Assembly (NCBI GenBank): GCA_943735955.1
Contig: OX030960.1
Span: 4,133,955 to 4,197,954 of the forward strand
DNA from: Piscicola geometra
Lineage: Eukaryota; Annelida; Clitellata; Hirudinida; Piscicolidae
Length of the DNA: 64,000 bases
Direction of reading: 5' to 3'
The notes below the pieces were generated by a model, which worked only from the letters and a program-made list of their open reading frames with translations, did no database searches and was not told the origin of the DNA. Every line of letters begins with the position of its first letter. Positions within the stretch are counted from its first letter, which is position 1. Shown here one piece after another: positions 52,129-64,000 of this stretch. Position numbers and translations under genes: made by a program.

Positions 52129-55100
52129 CTACCAACCGGGTCTTAACGGACTTGCTTATACGAGAGGAGTGTGCAAGAAAATTGGTGTTTCCATCAACAA
52201 AGACAACGGACCCTATCAAGCCATCAACACAGCCACTCACGAGATCGGTCACAAGTAAGTCTGTATAAACAAAGTACTTGACAATTTTATGTATGATTGG
52301 AATATTTTCTATCAATTTTATTAAAATTAATGAATTTTCTTATTCACTTTTTTCTAATCTTAAATAATAATTTATTTGTCTTTCAAACAGTTTATTTTAT
52401 TAATTTTAATATAAATAACTTTATCAAACAATTCCCCTTGATACTGCACCAGCTTGGGAGCAGGACATGATGGAGTTAATAACAACTGCCAGTAAAGAAC
52501 CCTTTCAGATCTGATATGCATACATAAAAACTTTTAAAATATGATTGAAACTCCCTATTTTTTAATGTGACATATATTTAAAAAGTTAACCAATCAGGTA
52601 TGAAGACCAGTATATAATGGCGGCAGCCAGAGTTAAAGCGGCTAAAGAAACCTTTATGAACCAATTCATATTTTCTCCTTGCTCGATGGTTCAATTAAAA
52701 AAGCACTTAGCATCAAAACTTGAGTTTGTAATCTTTTTCTATTTTTATTTATAAAAAGATTATTAAAATCAGTCCATCTTCTTATTACTAAATTTTTGAA
52801 CATATAATTCTTATTATCATCAATAACATAATTTTTCACTCAATAAACCCTCAAACCCTATCTCCTCAGAACTGGTTGTCTATACAACGTACCAGCAAGC
52901 ATGCCCGCCTTCAGTGACCACGACTTTTTAAGTCAACACCCCGGTCAGAAGTTCAGTCTTGACCAGCAATGCTCCATTGCCCTAGGTTCTCAATACTCTG
53001 CCTGTGGTGTAAGTTACAGCTGTTTTTGTGAAAGATGTCTGAGATGAAGTAGAAATTCAATATGAAAATATAATTGAAGAAGTAGTTAAATCACCGATTT
53101 GGGAATTAGTGTCAAATATTTGACGTTGTTTATAAATATAAAAAATGAAAGTAAATGTGTGATAAATTTTTAGGTATCAGTTATGTAATTATTTTCATTT
53201 TGTTTAAGTCTTAAACTTTAAGAAACTCTGAAAACATAAAAAGTTATATTTGAAATTTATAGAGTTTTACTAATCATGAAGTTTCAATTAAGCAAATAAC
53301 TTTTTTTAAATTTTTTAAATACTTTTTTATTACGTAAAATTTATTTTTTATTTCATCTAGCTGCTAGAAATTCTAGTAGAATCATTCTAGCTGCCAGATT
53401 CTTTTACCATAACCGGGTTTCTCTGGGTTTAAGGATTTTCATAATGAAGCACCGTCTGAATAATACTTTAGTTTTTATGTATTTTAATAAATTAAGAACT
53501 TTGATATTATTTTAAATTATAAATTTGTTTTCTTTCTACTCTAGAAGCATTTTTTCTAAATTTTAAATATTAAAAGTAATTCACTTAGGAATACATTGAT
53601 CATGTCTTGAATAGGACAAATCTGGTTTTTGTTATTATAACATCTGTGTCTTCAGAAATTCGAGTATTTAAATTTATCCTCTTTCATCTTTTTAGGGAGA
53701 AGTTTCCAGCGAAAAGTTCTGCTTAGAACTACTTTGTTACCATAGCACATACAAAAATTGCGTAACGATGAACTTAGTTCCAGCTGAAGGCACTTCATGT
53801 GGAAACAAGAAGTGGTGCATGAAAGGGAAATGTGTATCAGATCCCAAGGCTCCTGTCTTTTCAGGTGTTGTGGCTTGATTATGTCTATATTGGCAAACGA
53901 ACAGTCATTTTGAATGATTTTATTTTCAGTACTTCATTTATATGTTTTTTACTAAACCAATTCACATTCTTGCCGTATCATCCATCAAAGATTCTTGCTT
54001 GACTGGGGACAGCAAAGTTACTATAGAGACATCAGAAAAGAAAAAAGTTTGTTCTGAGTTTATTGCAGAAAAACCTGGTTACTGCTACGAAGAATACTAC
54101 AGAAAACTCTGTTGCAAATCATGCCTTGACCTCAGCAAGAAAAAAGAGCCAAGTAAGATACGTTTTATTAAAAAAAGTGAACATTTAAAAAACTAAAGTT
54201 GAAAATGGGAAAATGATTTTAATATATTTGTTAAGTTAATTTCTTTCATATTGTTATTACTTAACTATAGATTGTCCATATGGTGACAAACACGAAGACT
54301 GCTCGTTAAGTCAGTGTAAGTATTTGGCAAAAGAATGCTGCGAGACTTGCTCAGGTAAAAAGAAAGATAGCAAACCAACAGTTGAAGAGACTGCCAAGCC
54401 AAGAGGTATTGAAGCTCCTAAATACACTCTTGCACTCGGAACATTATATTTTACAGCTTTCCTTACTTTGGCTTCATCTTACTTTCTTCTATTTATATTT
54501 TATATTTATAATAAATCAAACTTTTTTAGAACCTGAAAATAAGTGTAGGGACATAAAAGACTGCAGTAACTACGTGGCCTACCAGTGTTACGAGAAGGTA
54601 GTTTCGCAAGAATGCTGTGAAACTTGCGAAGGCTTCAAAAACTCAAAAGACAGTGGTGGTAAGAAACATTTTTCTTTTTTAAACATGATGAAAATCTTTA
54701 AGTTTGGATTTGAGTAATTCCTATTTGTAGTTGAATAGTAATCATAATCCATTCTATCATTTTAACAATGTATACACCTCAATGAAATGTTGGTAGCATG
54801 CATGTATGGAGACAAGGGTTCTTGGTGCAAAGAAAGGGTAAAGAATTTTCCAGACCACTGCATCCAAAGTTCTGATGTTAAAACCAGATGTTGTGAATCG
54901 TGCAAAGGAATCACAAATAAACCTAAGGGTGAATAATGGCGTACATGCTGCTAATAAACTAAAGTTATTTGTCTCTAATTAGGATCGTTTTCATATTAGA
55001 ACAACATATGTAATTTTCATTATTTTCTAGGTTGTCAAGACATCGACGACTGCAGTGACATTGAAGCAAAAGACTGTTATGACGCAGAAGTCGAAAAAAA

Positions 55101-55319
55101 CTGCTGTGCCACTTGTTCAAGCTACAAAAAAAATGATAGTGAAGGTGATTTTTATTGTTTTCAATGGATCAATACACTAATATTGCTATAAAATTGATAA
55201 TAATAGATCTTACTACACATTTTGCAGTTTGCAAATACGGAAACCGTTATAAATACTGTAAAAAAAGTCATTGTAAAAATGAAGATTTCGTCAGCAATTG
55301 TTGCCAAACATGTGGATAA
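52129..55319 (+). CDS. Gene E, 5'-truncated second copy (exons 10-20)
   Basis: It starts at the exon holding GVSINKDNGPYQ and the zinc motif (52129-52254) and runs through the Met-turn, Cys-rich and six ShKT exons to TAA 55317-55319. There is no signal peptide, propeptide or N-terminal catalytic half, because the gap removes everything upstream. Exons and introns look identical to 46261-49451, so I read it as contig overlap and not a paralogue. Confidence 0.8.
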
Positions 55320-55994
55320 AAACTGGATATGAAATCTATTTTCTTATTTGGTTCGAACTTTGAATAGTTGTTCTATTCTAGAAAATTGTTTGAATAAAAT
55401 TATTAAACTACTTCAATGTATTGATTCCATTTTACAAGACTATTTAACAAATTATTTATTTAGAAAGATTTTTATAAATCTTGAAATTTACGTTTTAAAT
55501 ATGAATTGAAGAAAAGAATATAAAATCTTTGAAGATATGAAGATGGTTTCGTTAGGTCATTAGAAATTTTCATCTGGCTGAAGAACAGCGTTGAAACTTC
55601 TCTTCTTTGTGTCTATAATGAGTTTCCAAAACTCTAGGAAAAAGTGTCATTTATATAAATTCGCAGCTTTGCTCTTCTAAAATTGTCTCTACTTTAATGT
55701 TTAATATGACACCATCGAGTATAGTTTTGATGAAATAATACTTCAAAAATCAATTTGATTGTTTCTTCATTATTCAAGTTAATAATTCACGTAAAAAAAA
55801 ATTTCATTAAGCATATTCAGTTCTTGAGAGCAGTATGCAAAAACTCTGACGTCCAATAAATTTAAATGAATGAATTTTTAAATGCTATTATTAATATTTA
55901 TTTTAGAATTTATTATAATATTAAACCCAAGTGATTAGTTGATACGCTTACAAGATAAATATATTAAATAAAATTTATAAAACATAACTATCTT

Positions 55995-56698
55995 AGAGCC
56001 GATTTATTTCTCATCCCCCTCCTCTCCGTCTTTATCACTACGACATTCTCATTCCCAAGCATCAGTTTTTTGAAAAAAATTCAAATAGTTTTTCCCAATT
56101 TGTGAAGCAAAAGCAAACACCGAGAAATTAACATCCATGCAATCGCAGCTGAATAATTATTTTATTAAATCTTGCATTAACCATCAGACTACATAGGGTT
56201 TTTGACATTCTGGTGACACCAGTTTCATAGGCTTATTATAAGCGTATAATATGAAGCGATTTTTTTGACATGATTTTAACAACTGGAATACCACTGGCTG
56301 CAGGTTATTAACCACTCGGCCACCCGTTTACTTAGTTCAGATTTTCAATCCCTTTGAAATAAGTTTTTATATTTATATTCTATTTATACTGAAATATAGA
56401 AGTACAAGCAGACTGTCATTTAAATATTTCTATGATATATCTACAATTTATGAAGGAGTTAAAAACGAAATAAGTGACTCGAGTAAAATTCCAACGATAC
56501 ACTCAAATGGCTGAGATTGTTTCGAATTTTGTCAACTGTTCATTGAGTAGCAGCTGACGAACAAGGAAGAAATAAAATCATTTTGTTAAGTCAAGACTTA
56601 ATAGGAATGAACCAATCGAAAAGTTTGGATGCGTCTGCATTGCACTTGCAACAGAGTCAAGAACTGTGAAAACTTTGTGGCAACAGAGTGCATCAGAA
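55995..56698 (+). pseudogene. Second assembly copy of the relic metalloprotease
   Basis: Same sequence as 50127-50830 at +5868: start-less signal-peptide exon and lone ShKT half-module (56641-56697). Confidence 0.55.
56279..56328 (-). other. Second assembly copy of tRNA-like sequence
   Basis: Same as 50411-50460, reading GTGGCCGAGTGGTTAAT on the minus strand. Confidence 0.4.
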
Positions 56699-57298
56699 TT
56701 TTGACTTTCTTTTTTGGCCTTCAGTCACATAAAATCTTTAAAAATCTGTTTATATCTTATGTAAATTATTTTAATCTAAACAAATTAAAACTTTTAAATA
56801 ATTATCTCTGTATTAAGGTAATGTTATGCATGAATGTAATGCATTGAGTAATTTAATTTTAATTTGACTTAAGAATGAAAAAATTAAATTAAATTAAATG
56901 TTTTTAGTTTATTTCAATAACTCGTAATCATTTGTTAGTGAATATATATAATTTTAAGAAATGCATAATTTATTCGTCTTCAATCAATTGAATAGAATAT
57001 TTCCAGTTAATATAGAAACTCTTCTCAAAATTCTCAAGTGCTTTGTAACAAATGTTATTAAATATTCATCTTTTCAGAGAAACGCCTAATTTATTATAAT
57101 TTGAATCAATACTGAATTCAATGATAGAATAAAAGCGAGTAAATATTCTTTTAAATCACTGAATATTTTTCCAATACCAAGACTTCTCGATCTCTTCACA
57201 TCCAGGGTTGTGCTTTTTTTTGCAATAATCTCAATAGCATAACTAAAATTTTAAAATTCTGAAAAAGAGATAGCGTTCAAGTAATTGGCATGAAGATA

Positions 57299-57321
57299 GA
57301 TAAAAAATAATCGCGATGGCA
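57299..57321 (+). promoter_or_regulatory. Candidate core promoter of gene F
   Basis: GATAAAAAATAATCGCGATG followed by GCA lies about 200 nt before the F start. It corresponds to the elements before B, C and D. The first assembly copy is at 51431-51453. Confidence 0.45.
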
Positions 57322-57519
57322 CCATCACCACTTATATTCGTTGAAATAATTATCAAATAAACAAAAAGCTATGTGATACGACTTTTGATTAAATGACTTG
57401 CTTTGTGTGTTCTTGAAAATCGATGAAAAATAGCAATCAACATTGATATTTAATTTAGCTAATAAAAAGTGTTGAAACTTAAGTTACCAAAGCAATTGGT
57501 GAGACTGGGGACGAATATC

Positions 57520-60500
57520 ATGCCTGCTTCATTGCTCATCCTCTTCGTCTTCATCACCACGACATACTCATTCCCAAGCAACAGTAAATTTTAAAAAATC
57601 AAATAATAAAACTACTTTAAATTAAATAAAAAGTTTCATTTAATTACTGCTAAGCACTCTTTTCAATTACGAACATCAACCAAAAAAAGTAAAATGCCGT
57701 GAAAAGAACGCTCTAATGGCCGACCCAAAAGACTGTACGCACTACTACGTGTGTCTTGGCGGAGTGGTCAAACTAGAAAAGAACTGCACTTCCAACTTTC
57801 TTTTCCACCCTTCTCTCTTCTTGTGCCTTCCTCATTCCTTTTTCAGCAAGGAAAAATTAAATACTTGCGAAGAAAACGATAAAGTGTTTGTTTATTGGTT
57901 ATTTTCAAACTAACTTTAAATATTGTTATTGAATTGTTTCAATAAACTCAACTATTATTCATAAATCATTATGATTTTGATAGTTATAAATATTTAACTA
58001 AAGAAATCGTCAGAATGAATTCAAATACTTGCAAGTGAAAGATGGTAAACATTCAATGTAGCAAAATGCAAAACTAACTTTTGTTTGAATAATATATAAA
58101 AGCTAAAAATTTGACATGAAATTATCAAATTAATACTCAAATAAGACTTATCTTGAAAAAATACACCGCAAAAAAAGATCCAAATTCGATCATTTACAGT
58201 CCTAGTTGAGTGGGTGATGACCAAATCAGAAGAGGAAGAAATACAAGTAAAAAAAATTCTTCCAAGCGAAATCATCATGAAGTTGCCCACAAGCAACCAA
58301 ACTGCAAGCCTTCGACTGCGCAAGCAAGCTCATGTCACCGACAACATCCGGGTGATGATGAGCGAGAGAGGAAAGATTCAAGAATGGGAAGCTCCGAGTG
58401 ACGAGGTTAGGCTTTGAGGGAGAATGATGTTTTGAAAAAGGAATAACTAAAATATACAGTGTTTTTGAGTGGTTTTGAAATTCATATTTATAAAAAAAAA
58501 GAATTTTTCTATCAGGAGTGGGACGTTTACAGTGATATCTTCAACAAAGCCTCAATGTCGGTAGCGACGAGAAGAAATTCTAATGGGTACAAGATTATCT
58601 ACGTAAGTTTTATGAAGATTTATTTTTATGATTGGACTAAATACATATCGAGTAAACGTAGTTTTGAAGTAATTCAGTCGCAATATTATTATTTTATTCA
58701 CGACGTTTTTTACCCACCCAGGACGGATCATTTGAGATTAAAGAATTTGTTTATCGGCTAAGTCCTCTTTTGAAAAAAGCCATGTACCCCGTGGACACGA
58801 AGACTGCCTCCAGAGTCGTCATCAACGGCACTTCCTACTTGCTGAGTCAAGAAAAACGTTCGGACACGCCATACGACACTTCGACTGGTTGGTGCTTGTT
58901 GTAGAGTAAACTTCAATTATCTGAAGAAATTTAAACTGGAATACATTACCACGGATTTATAAAATCGATATATTTGGCAAAAATCTTTATTGGTTAGAAG
59001 CTCCATCAACACGCAACACTATCTTCTAACAGGCCGGGAAGCGAAAGGAAGGGAAGCTTCCTACCAATCAGTTTTGAACCCTATAGAAAAACTGATAAAC
59101 AGGGAGGTTCGAAAAAATATTTTTATTTACTTTTTAATTCCCGAAAGGATGTAACTGATTAAAGTTAAAGCTGATATTAAGTTATTCTTATAAGCTCATA
59201 ATATTTTGTTAGGTTCAAAAGCAAACAGGAAATGTGAGATATGGCTTGGAGCTTTTCATCATTCTTGACTACTCCATCTACCACAAGTCAGTGACTGTAC
59301 TCTCTGTCATAAATCTTCATGTTTATGCGATATAATTAGAAACAATGTCAAAAACACTTTTTATTTGTAGCTTTGTATATAACTCACAAAACCAATAGCT
59401 TTGATTTCTTCACCCTAGGTGGTACGCACACAGTTCTGAGACCTCTGACGAGGCCAAGAAGAACGACGCCATCACCAATATTAGATACTTCTTCACTCAC
59501 ATCGTCAACGGGGTTTAACCTTTGTTACCAATGAAATTAACGAATAACTGTTTTATTGTTTGAAATAATGACTTTATGAATTTCGAAAGAACATAATAAT
59601 AAAAATACAATTTCAAAGTTTCTCAATTTGAAAAAACTGCAAAAGTAAGGATTTGTTTGAATTAGTTGCTTCCTGCAGATAAACGACCGGTACAGCAGCA
59701 TCAACGAGCCTGACATGAAGTTCTACGTCAAGCTGGTGGGCTACTTCATCGCACAAACACCCGGAGACGCCCCTTTCACTGAGATGAACGGAATCAAACT
59801 CACAACTAACTCTATCGAACCGTACAAAGCCTTAGATGAAATCGAAAAATGGGTTAAGGCTAAAGCAACTTCTTTGCCGAAATTTGACACCGTTGCTCTT
59901 TTCACAGAGTAAGTTTTTAAGAATCTAGAAAGCCTGAAGGGTTGCTAAGGTTCAACCTAATGATGATTGGTTACTTTTTTTCATTACCATTTCAGATATT
60001 TTGATGACAAATCATGACTGATAATTATTCACAAATTATTCAAAAATTCACCCACAGCTACTATCTCTCTCTGCCTGCGAAAAAAGTTTGGATCACAGGC
60101 CTTGCGAATATAGGAGCAGCATGCACCAAGACTGGTGTCTCGATCAACAAACTACAACTACAGTACGGTACCATTGAAACAGCCACCCACGAGATTGGAC
60201 ACAAGTTTGTGATTGTTGCGGTGGCATTGATGTTTTCTATGTTTTGTTGTTGTCTTGCTGTAAAACACCATGTTAACGCGCACCAATTTAACGAGCAGAT
60301 AGTTTTAAAAAAACATTATAAAAATTTTTTTAAAAACTATTTAATCTAAAATATTCGAACTGCCAGCCTTTGAGTTGCAGGTTCGACGTCTACCATTTAA
60401 ACCATCCCCGCTAGCCATTGGCAAACTTTTTATAGCGCACTTGAGTTTGAATTTTTATATTATTATTAAAATAACTGCAAGTTATAAACAAAATTTACGG

Positions 60501-63500
60501 TAATTTCCATATTTAAAGTAAAAAGATAAAGCTTAACCAACCATTGAAAACCACAAACCTAGTCTTGGAGCGCTTCACGACAGCGAAAATAACCAGTGTA
60601 AATATAACGACCAGTACATCATGGCTTCTTCTCCGGGTCCTCTCACTAATGAGACGTTCATGAACCCTTATAAATTTTCCACCTGTTCCATTGACTACTT
60701 CAGACGCTACATCAATAAACTGAACAAGTTAGTTGAAAAGCACTTTGTTGGTTTATTGATGAAATTTCACAAAATTATTCCTTTGCGGATAAATGAGCCT
60801 CTTGAACATGCAACGTCGCTAAACAAAATATATATATAAAGCTAAAATTGTACTTTGCAAACATTTTTTTTTGAAATTCAACTTTTATCATCACAGAGAA
60901 GGAAACAACTGCCTCGTGAACACTGCCTACGACGCTGATCCCAATAAAACAGAGTCTTTTTTGAAGCAGTTTCCGGGTCAAAAGTATTCGATTGAAGAAC
61001 AGTGCAAGCTTTTGTACGGTAAAAGCTCTTACTATTGCGCTGTGAGTTTTCTTGCTCGAAACTAAAACTTTACATGAAAAAGAATTATTTCAATTTTGAG
61101 TTTTTGAACAAGAATTTCAATTTATTTTCATAAAATTCTTATTTCTATAATAACTAAAAGCGAGAAAGAGGATGTTTTAATGAGAATAATCGTATCATTT
61201 GAAGGGCGGTGGTGAGAGAGACCATAAGATATGCAGAGAACTGGCTTGCTACGACCCTGAGAGTCAAAATTGTATCTACAAGGTGGAGATTAGAGCAGTA
61301 GATGGAACTCCGTGTGGTAACAGAAAGTGGTGCTACAGAAGCAAGTGCGTGTCCGATTCAAGAGCTCCTTCGAAACCCGGTCAGTCAATCATTCTTTTTC
61401 TTACTGCTAGAAAAGCTAAATTTTTTTGCAAATACATGATGAAATTAAGAGTTATTTAGTTTCAATAGATACGCTATATTCGTTTGACACAGAGAACAAA
61501 TGCATTTATGGAGACTTCAAAGCGCCTTTTGAAATCGATAAATCAAAAAACACTTGTGAGAACCACATAAAGAATAATCCAGATCGATGTTACCGAGAAC
61601 ACTACAAAGACCTCTGCTGTGCTTCTTGCCAAAAAGTCAAAAATGTTTCATTCGTTGGTTAGCTCAACTACTCATGTAGTGTTCATAAGATTTATTTGTT
61701 TGACTTTTTAAGGTATAATTATTATTCTAGAAGTATTTTGTAAAAATATTACAAGCGATACAAAAGCTCAAAAATAAGGTTTGAGAGTCGTTTTTAGAAA
61801 TTGTATAGCAGAAAAAATTAAATTTTTATTTTGATTAAATTTTTTTAAAACGTAAGCTCTATTAGAAACGAACCAAATTTGTAGACCATTACAAACGACC
61901 ATCAAAGGTTGCGAATACGGAGACACTGACAGAAAATATTGCAAAAAAATAAATAATGTGGAATGCTATCATAACTCAATAGTCACACTGTGCTGTGAAA
62001 CTTGTTTCAAGAAGCAGAAAAAGAATAATGTCGCCAACTGCAGGTTTGACTATGAGTTTATATAACTTTATCAAACTGAGGCAAGGTTAAATACTAGTTT
62101 TTCTAAACTGTTTTTTTTCTTTTTTCAGTTTTGGAGACAGGGCGGAATGGTGCAGCAAATTTTCAACAAATAACGCCAAACAGTGCTACCAATCTGAGAA
62201 TGTGTGCTGTGAGACCTGCTCCAAACTAAAGTCTGGCATTGAAGGTATTTTGGTGAAAACAGCTTTCTACTGTTTTCCATAAGCTTCATCACTTTTCAGC
62301 AATAAATTGCTTAAATTAGGTAATAAACATTTTCAGCATCAGAATTTTTCTTATTTCTACAATGATTCTTTTTGCAGGCTGCATGTACGGTGACCAAATG
62401 AGTGGTTGCCTTATGAGACACTGCACCAATCCATCCATAAAAAAAAATTGTTGTCAAACGTGCAAAAACGTTGTCAATGTTCCTAGCACTCGAGTCCCGG
62501 TTACTTCTTCCCCTGGAAACCCTTCTCCTGCTCCTATTCGAAAACCTGATCCCACTAGAAACAAAAACAAAAACCATTCTTCCTGTCCTTACAAAGACGA
62601 GGCTCAGTTCTGTGCAACGATACAACCCCACGAGTGCTACAACTACAATAAGACTTGCTGTGCTACCTGTGCCAAATTGTTTGAGCCTAATAACAAAAGT
62701 TAGTTACAGTTCTTTTATCAAAGTTTAAGCTTTTAATTTTGGTCGTTTTTGAAATATTTTCTTTGTTTTTCATAATTTGACATTTTTCATCGGATCATTC
62801 ATCTATGGATTGGTTAAAAAAAACGCATGCAAAATAAAGCTATTTTTAGCTTAAAAAAAACTTGAATCCTAGATTTGCATTGATAATTATCAATTATAGA
62901 TAAATCTAAACACAACTGATAATTATTTTGGGTTAGGGTAAGGTTTTTAAATATCCATCTTATTTTCACAAAAAGTTTATATTAATAAAAACGTAAAGTA
63001 AAACGAATCTGTAAACTCTAAAAAAAGCTATATTTAGCATGCGCACTTTTTAACGGGCGTAATTCCTGAGCCGGTAGGTACATAAATATTCATGATAGTA
63101 TTTAAAAGTTCAAAAATGTATTTCTCAACAGACTGCGAGTTCGGAGACAAGGTGCCATGGTGCAAGAGTTATGTCAAGCATCCCGTTCTTTGCGATAGAT
63201 CGGAGATGCCTGAGAAATGCTGCAAAACTTGTGGCAGTGACAAAAAAAATTAAATATTTGTGAGTTAACTATTTTTTGCATTTAAATATTTGAAATTGTT
63301 GTTTTGTCCTAGTTTAAAGCTGATAAAGATTTCAAATCATTTTTGGTTTAACAAAACAAACATTATCTCTTCCACGACCGCAGCTCCTTCAGACGTTGGA
63401 TCGTGGTGCTCAAAAAGCTTTCCGGGCTTCTGCTACGATCCCAAAAATGAGAATCTCTGTCCTGTCACTTGCAAACGTCTGCAAAAAAACCGCACAGGAA

Positions 63501-63783
63501 GTGAGCTAAAATTTCAGTTCAGGAAAAATATTCATCTAAATATTTATAAACTCGTGTTACTCAAAGTGCTTATTTTATTGTTTAAGTTGAACATTTATCG
63601 ACTTTAAATTTTTTAAAGATTTTCTATTAGCGTTTTTGAAAAACTTTGAACAAATCAAGAAAATAAAATATAAAAACTGTCGTATACACAGAATGCCGCT
63701 ACGGAAACCACTACGACTGGTGTGCCCCAAAGTTTTGTTCCATAAACAAGGTGGAGTGCTGTGAGTCTTGCGTTAATGGCTGA
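57520..63783 (+). CDS. Metalloprotease gene F: CBM14 + M12B + up to 8 ShKT
   Basis: Start ATG 57520 (signal peptide LLILFVFITTTYS). CBM14 exon has all six Cys. A 2-nt deletion before its donor relative to D is compensated by a donor two bases later (GTTTGT, about 57889). The M12B domain follows, zinc site HEIGHNLGALHDS across 60203/60556, Met-turn YIMAS near 60620. The Cys-rich exon is about 61205-61380. ShKT modules follow as in D, including the fused exon 62378-62698 (321 nt). The exon ending near 63260 has lost one base relative to D, giving an in-frame TAA at 63251-63253 before its GTGAGT donor. Either the protein ends there without the last two modules, or an upstream donor (GTGACA at 63236) restores the frame to TGA 63781-63783. 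Those last two exons are intact. Secreted and probably catalytic. Confidence 0.83.
60352..60418 (-). other. tRNA-like sequence inside a gene F intron
   Basis: The minus strand reads GCTAGCGGGGATGGTTTAAA, TGGTAGACG and, about 35 nt later, GCAGTTCGAATATT. These resemble an A-box/D-arm and a B-box/T-arm at roughly tRNA spacing. The acceptor stem does not pair well, so a tRNA pseudogene or SINE head is more likely than a functional tRNA. Confidence 0.45.
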
Positions 63784-63942
63784 ATATAATTCTACGAGTT
63801 GGATCAATCTCTTGGTTAATGATTTTGGTGGTTGTTTTTTTAATTTCTGTTTTACTAACCAGTTTACCAGACTCATTATTATTACCAGACTTATTCAGTG
63901 AAAGAATTTTTGTTTTGGACCTTGAGTCAAATAGTTTCAAAC

Positions 63943-63948
63943 AATAAA
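63943..63948 (+). terminator. Candidate poly(A) signal of gene F
   Basis: AATAAA lies 160 nt after the distal F stop at 63783. The intervening 3' flank matches that of D. Confidence 0.5.
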
Positions 63949-64000
63949 CAATAATTATTTAAATTAAAATTCTTTTTTTTTCTAAAACAGCTGATCTGGT

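Larger units (their letters stand above)
52076..57743 (+). repeat. Second copy of the 5668-bp duplicated block
   Basis: It begins in the intron before gene E exon 10 and ends inside gene F exon 2. The relic pseudogene, tRNA-like sequence, gene E poly(A) signal and F 5' flank inside it are repeats of the first copy. See 46208-51875. Confidence 0.93.

Noticed and set aside
52129..55319. A separate seventh active metalloprotease paralogue
   Set aside because: Exons and introns look identical to gene E at a constant offset and the copy starts at an N gap; contig overlap is simpler.
57850..57900. Frameshift disabling gene F in the CBM14 exon
   Set aside because: The 2-nt deletion relative to D is compensated by a GT two bases further on (GTTTGT), which restores phase 2 and joins in frame to the next exon.
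61879..61912. Frameshift in gene F at the second ShKT exon
   Set aside because: Using the acceptor CATCAAAG directly before GTTGCGAATACGG, as in A-C, keeps the frame; no deletion needs to be invoked.

Overview
This is a eukaryotic, AT-rich window from an invertebrate animal. It has short GT-AG introns (mostly 60-400 bp), TG/CA and TA microsatellites, and a JKAMP gene with animal-type exon structure. The combination of chitin-binding (CBM14), reprolysin (M12B) and ShKT domains points to an invertebrate, but I cannot name the phylum from sequence alone.

Positions 1-9.2 kb hold ordinary, unrelated genes. They are the 3' end of an unidentified plus-strand gene (ends at 766), a convergent minus-strand JKAMP gene (3266-5081, six exons), a small plus-strand membrane-protein gene divergent from JKAMP (5468-5896), and an unidentified multi-exon minus-strand gene (6683-8003). 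A G-rich fold-back repeat lies at about 8.55-8.92 kb.

Positions 9.3-63.8 kb are a tandem array of secreted zinc metalloproteases, called genes A-F here. A (9298-15550), B (17418-23523) and C (28309-34680) are on the minus strand. D (37307-43059), E (44057-49451) and F (57520-63783) are on the plus strand, so the array flips head-to-head between C and D. The common plan is signal peptide, CBM14 chitin-binding domain, reprolysin propeptide, M12B catalytic domain (HExxHxxGxxHD and Met-turn intact in all six), ADAM/ADAMTS-like cysteine-rich region, and a C-terminal train of ShKT modules. My exon model of A closes in frame over 23 exons (3150 nt, 1049 aa, ten ShKT modules). D and F have eight modules because two exons became one chimeric exon. 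E is a divergent paralogue (20 exons, 742 aa) with no CBM14 and six ShKT modules. A decayed seventh copy lies at about 50.1-50.8 kb.

The block 46208-51875 is repeated, apparently without any difference, as 52076-57743 on either side of a 200-N gap. This looks like an unmerged contig overlap, so the second, 5'-truncated copy of E and the first, 3'-truncated copy of F are probably artefacts. The real locus would then be about 5.9 kb shorter and contain six genes plus one relic.

The likely shared theme is extracellular proteolysis aimed at, or tethered to, a chitin-containing matrix, with ShKT modules as exosites or cargo. This is inferred from domains. Tissue, substrate and biological role cannot be read from the DNA.
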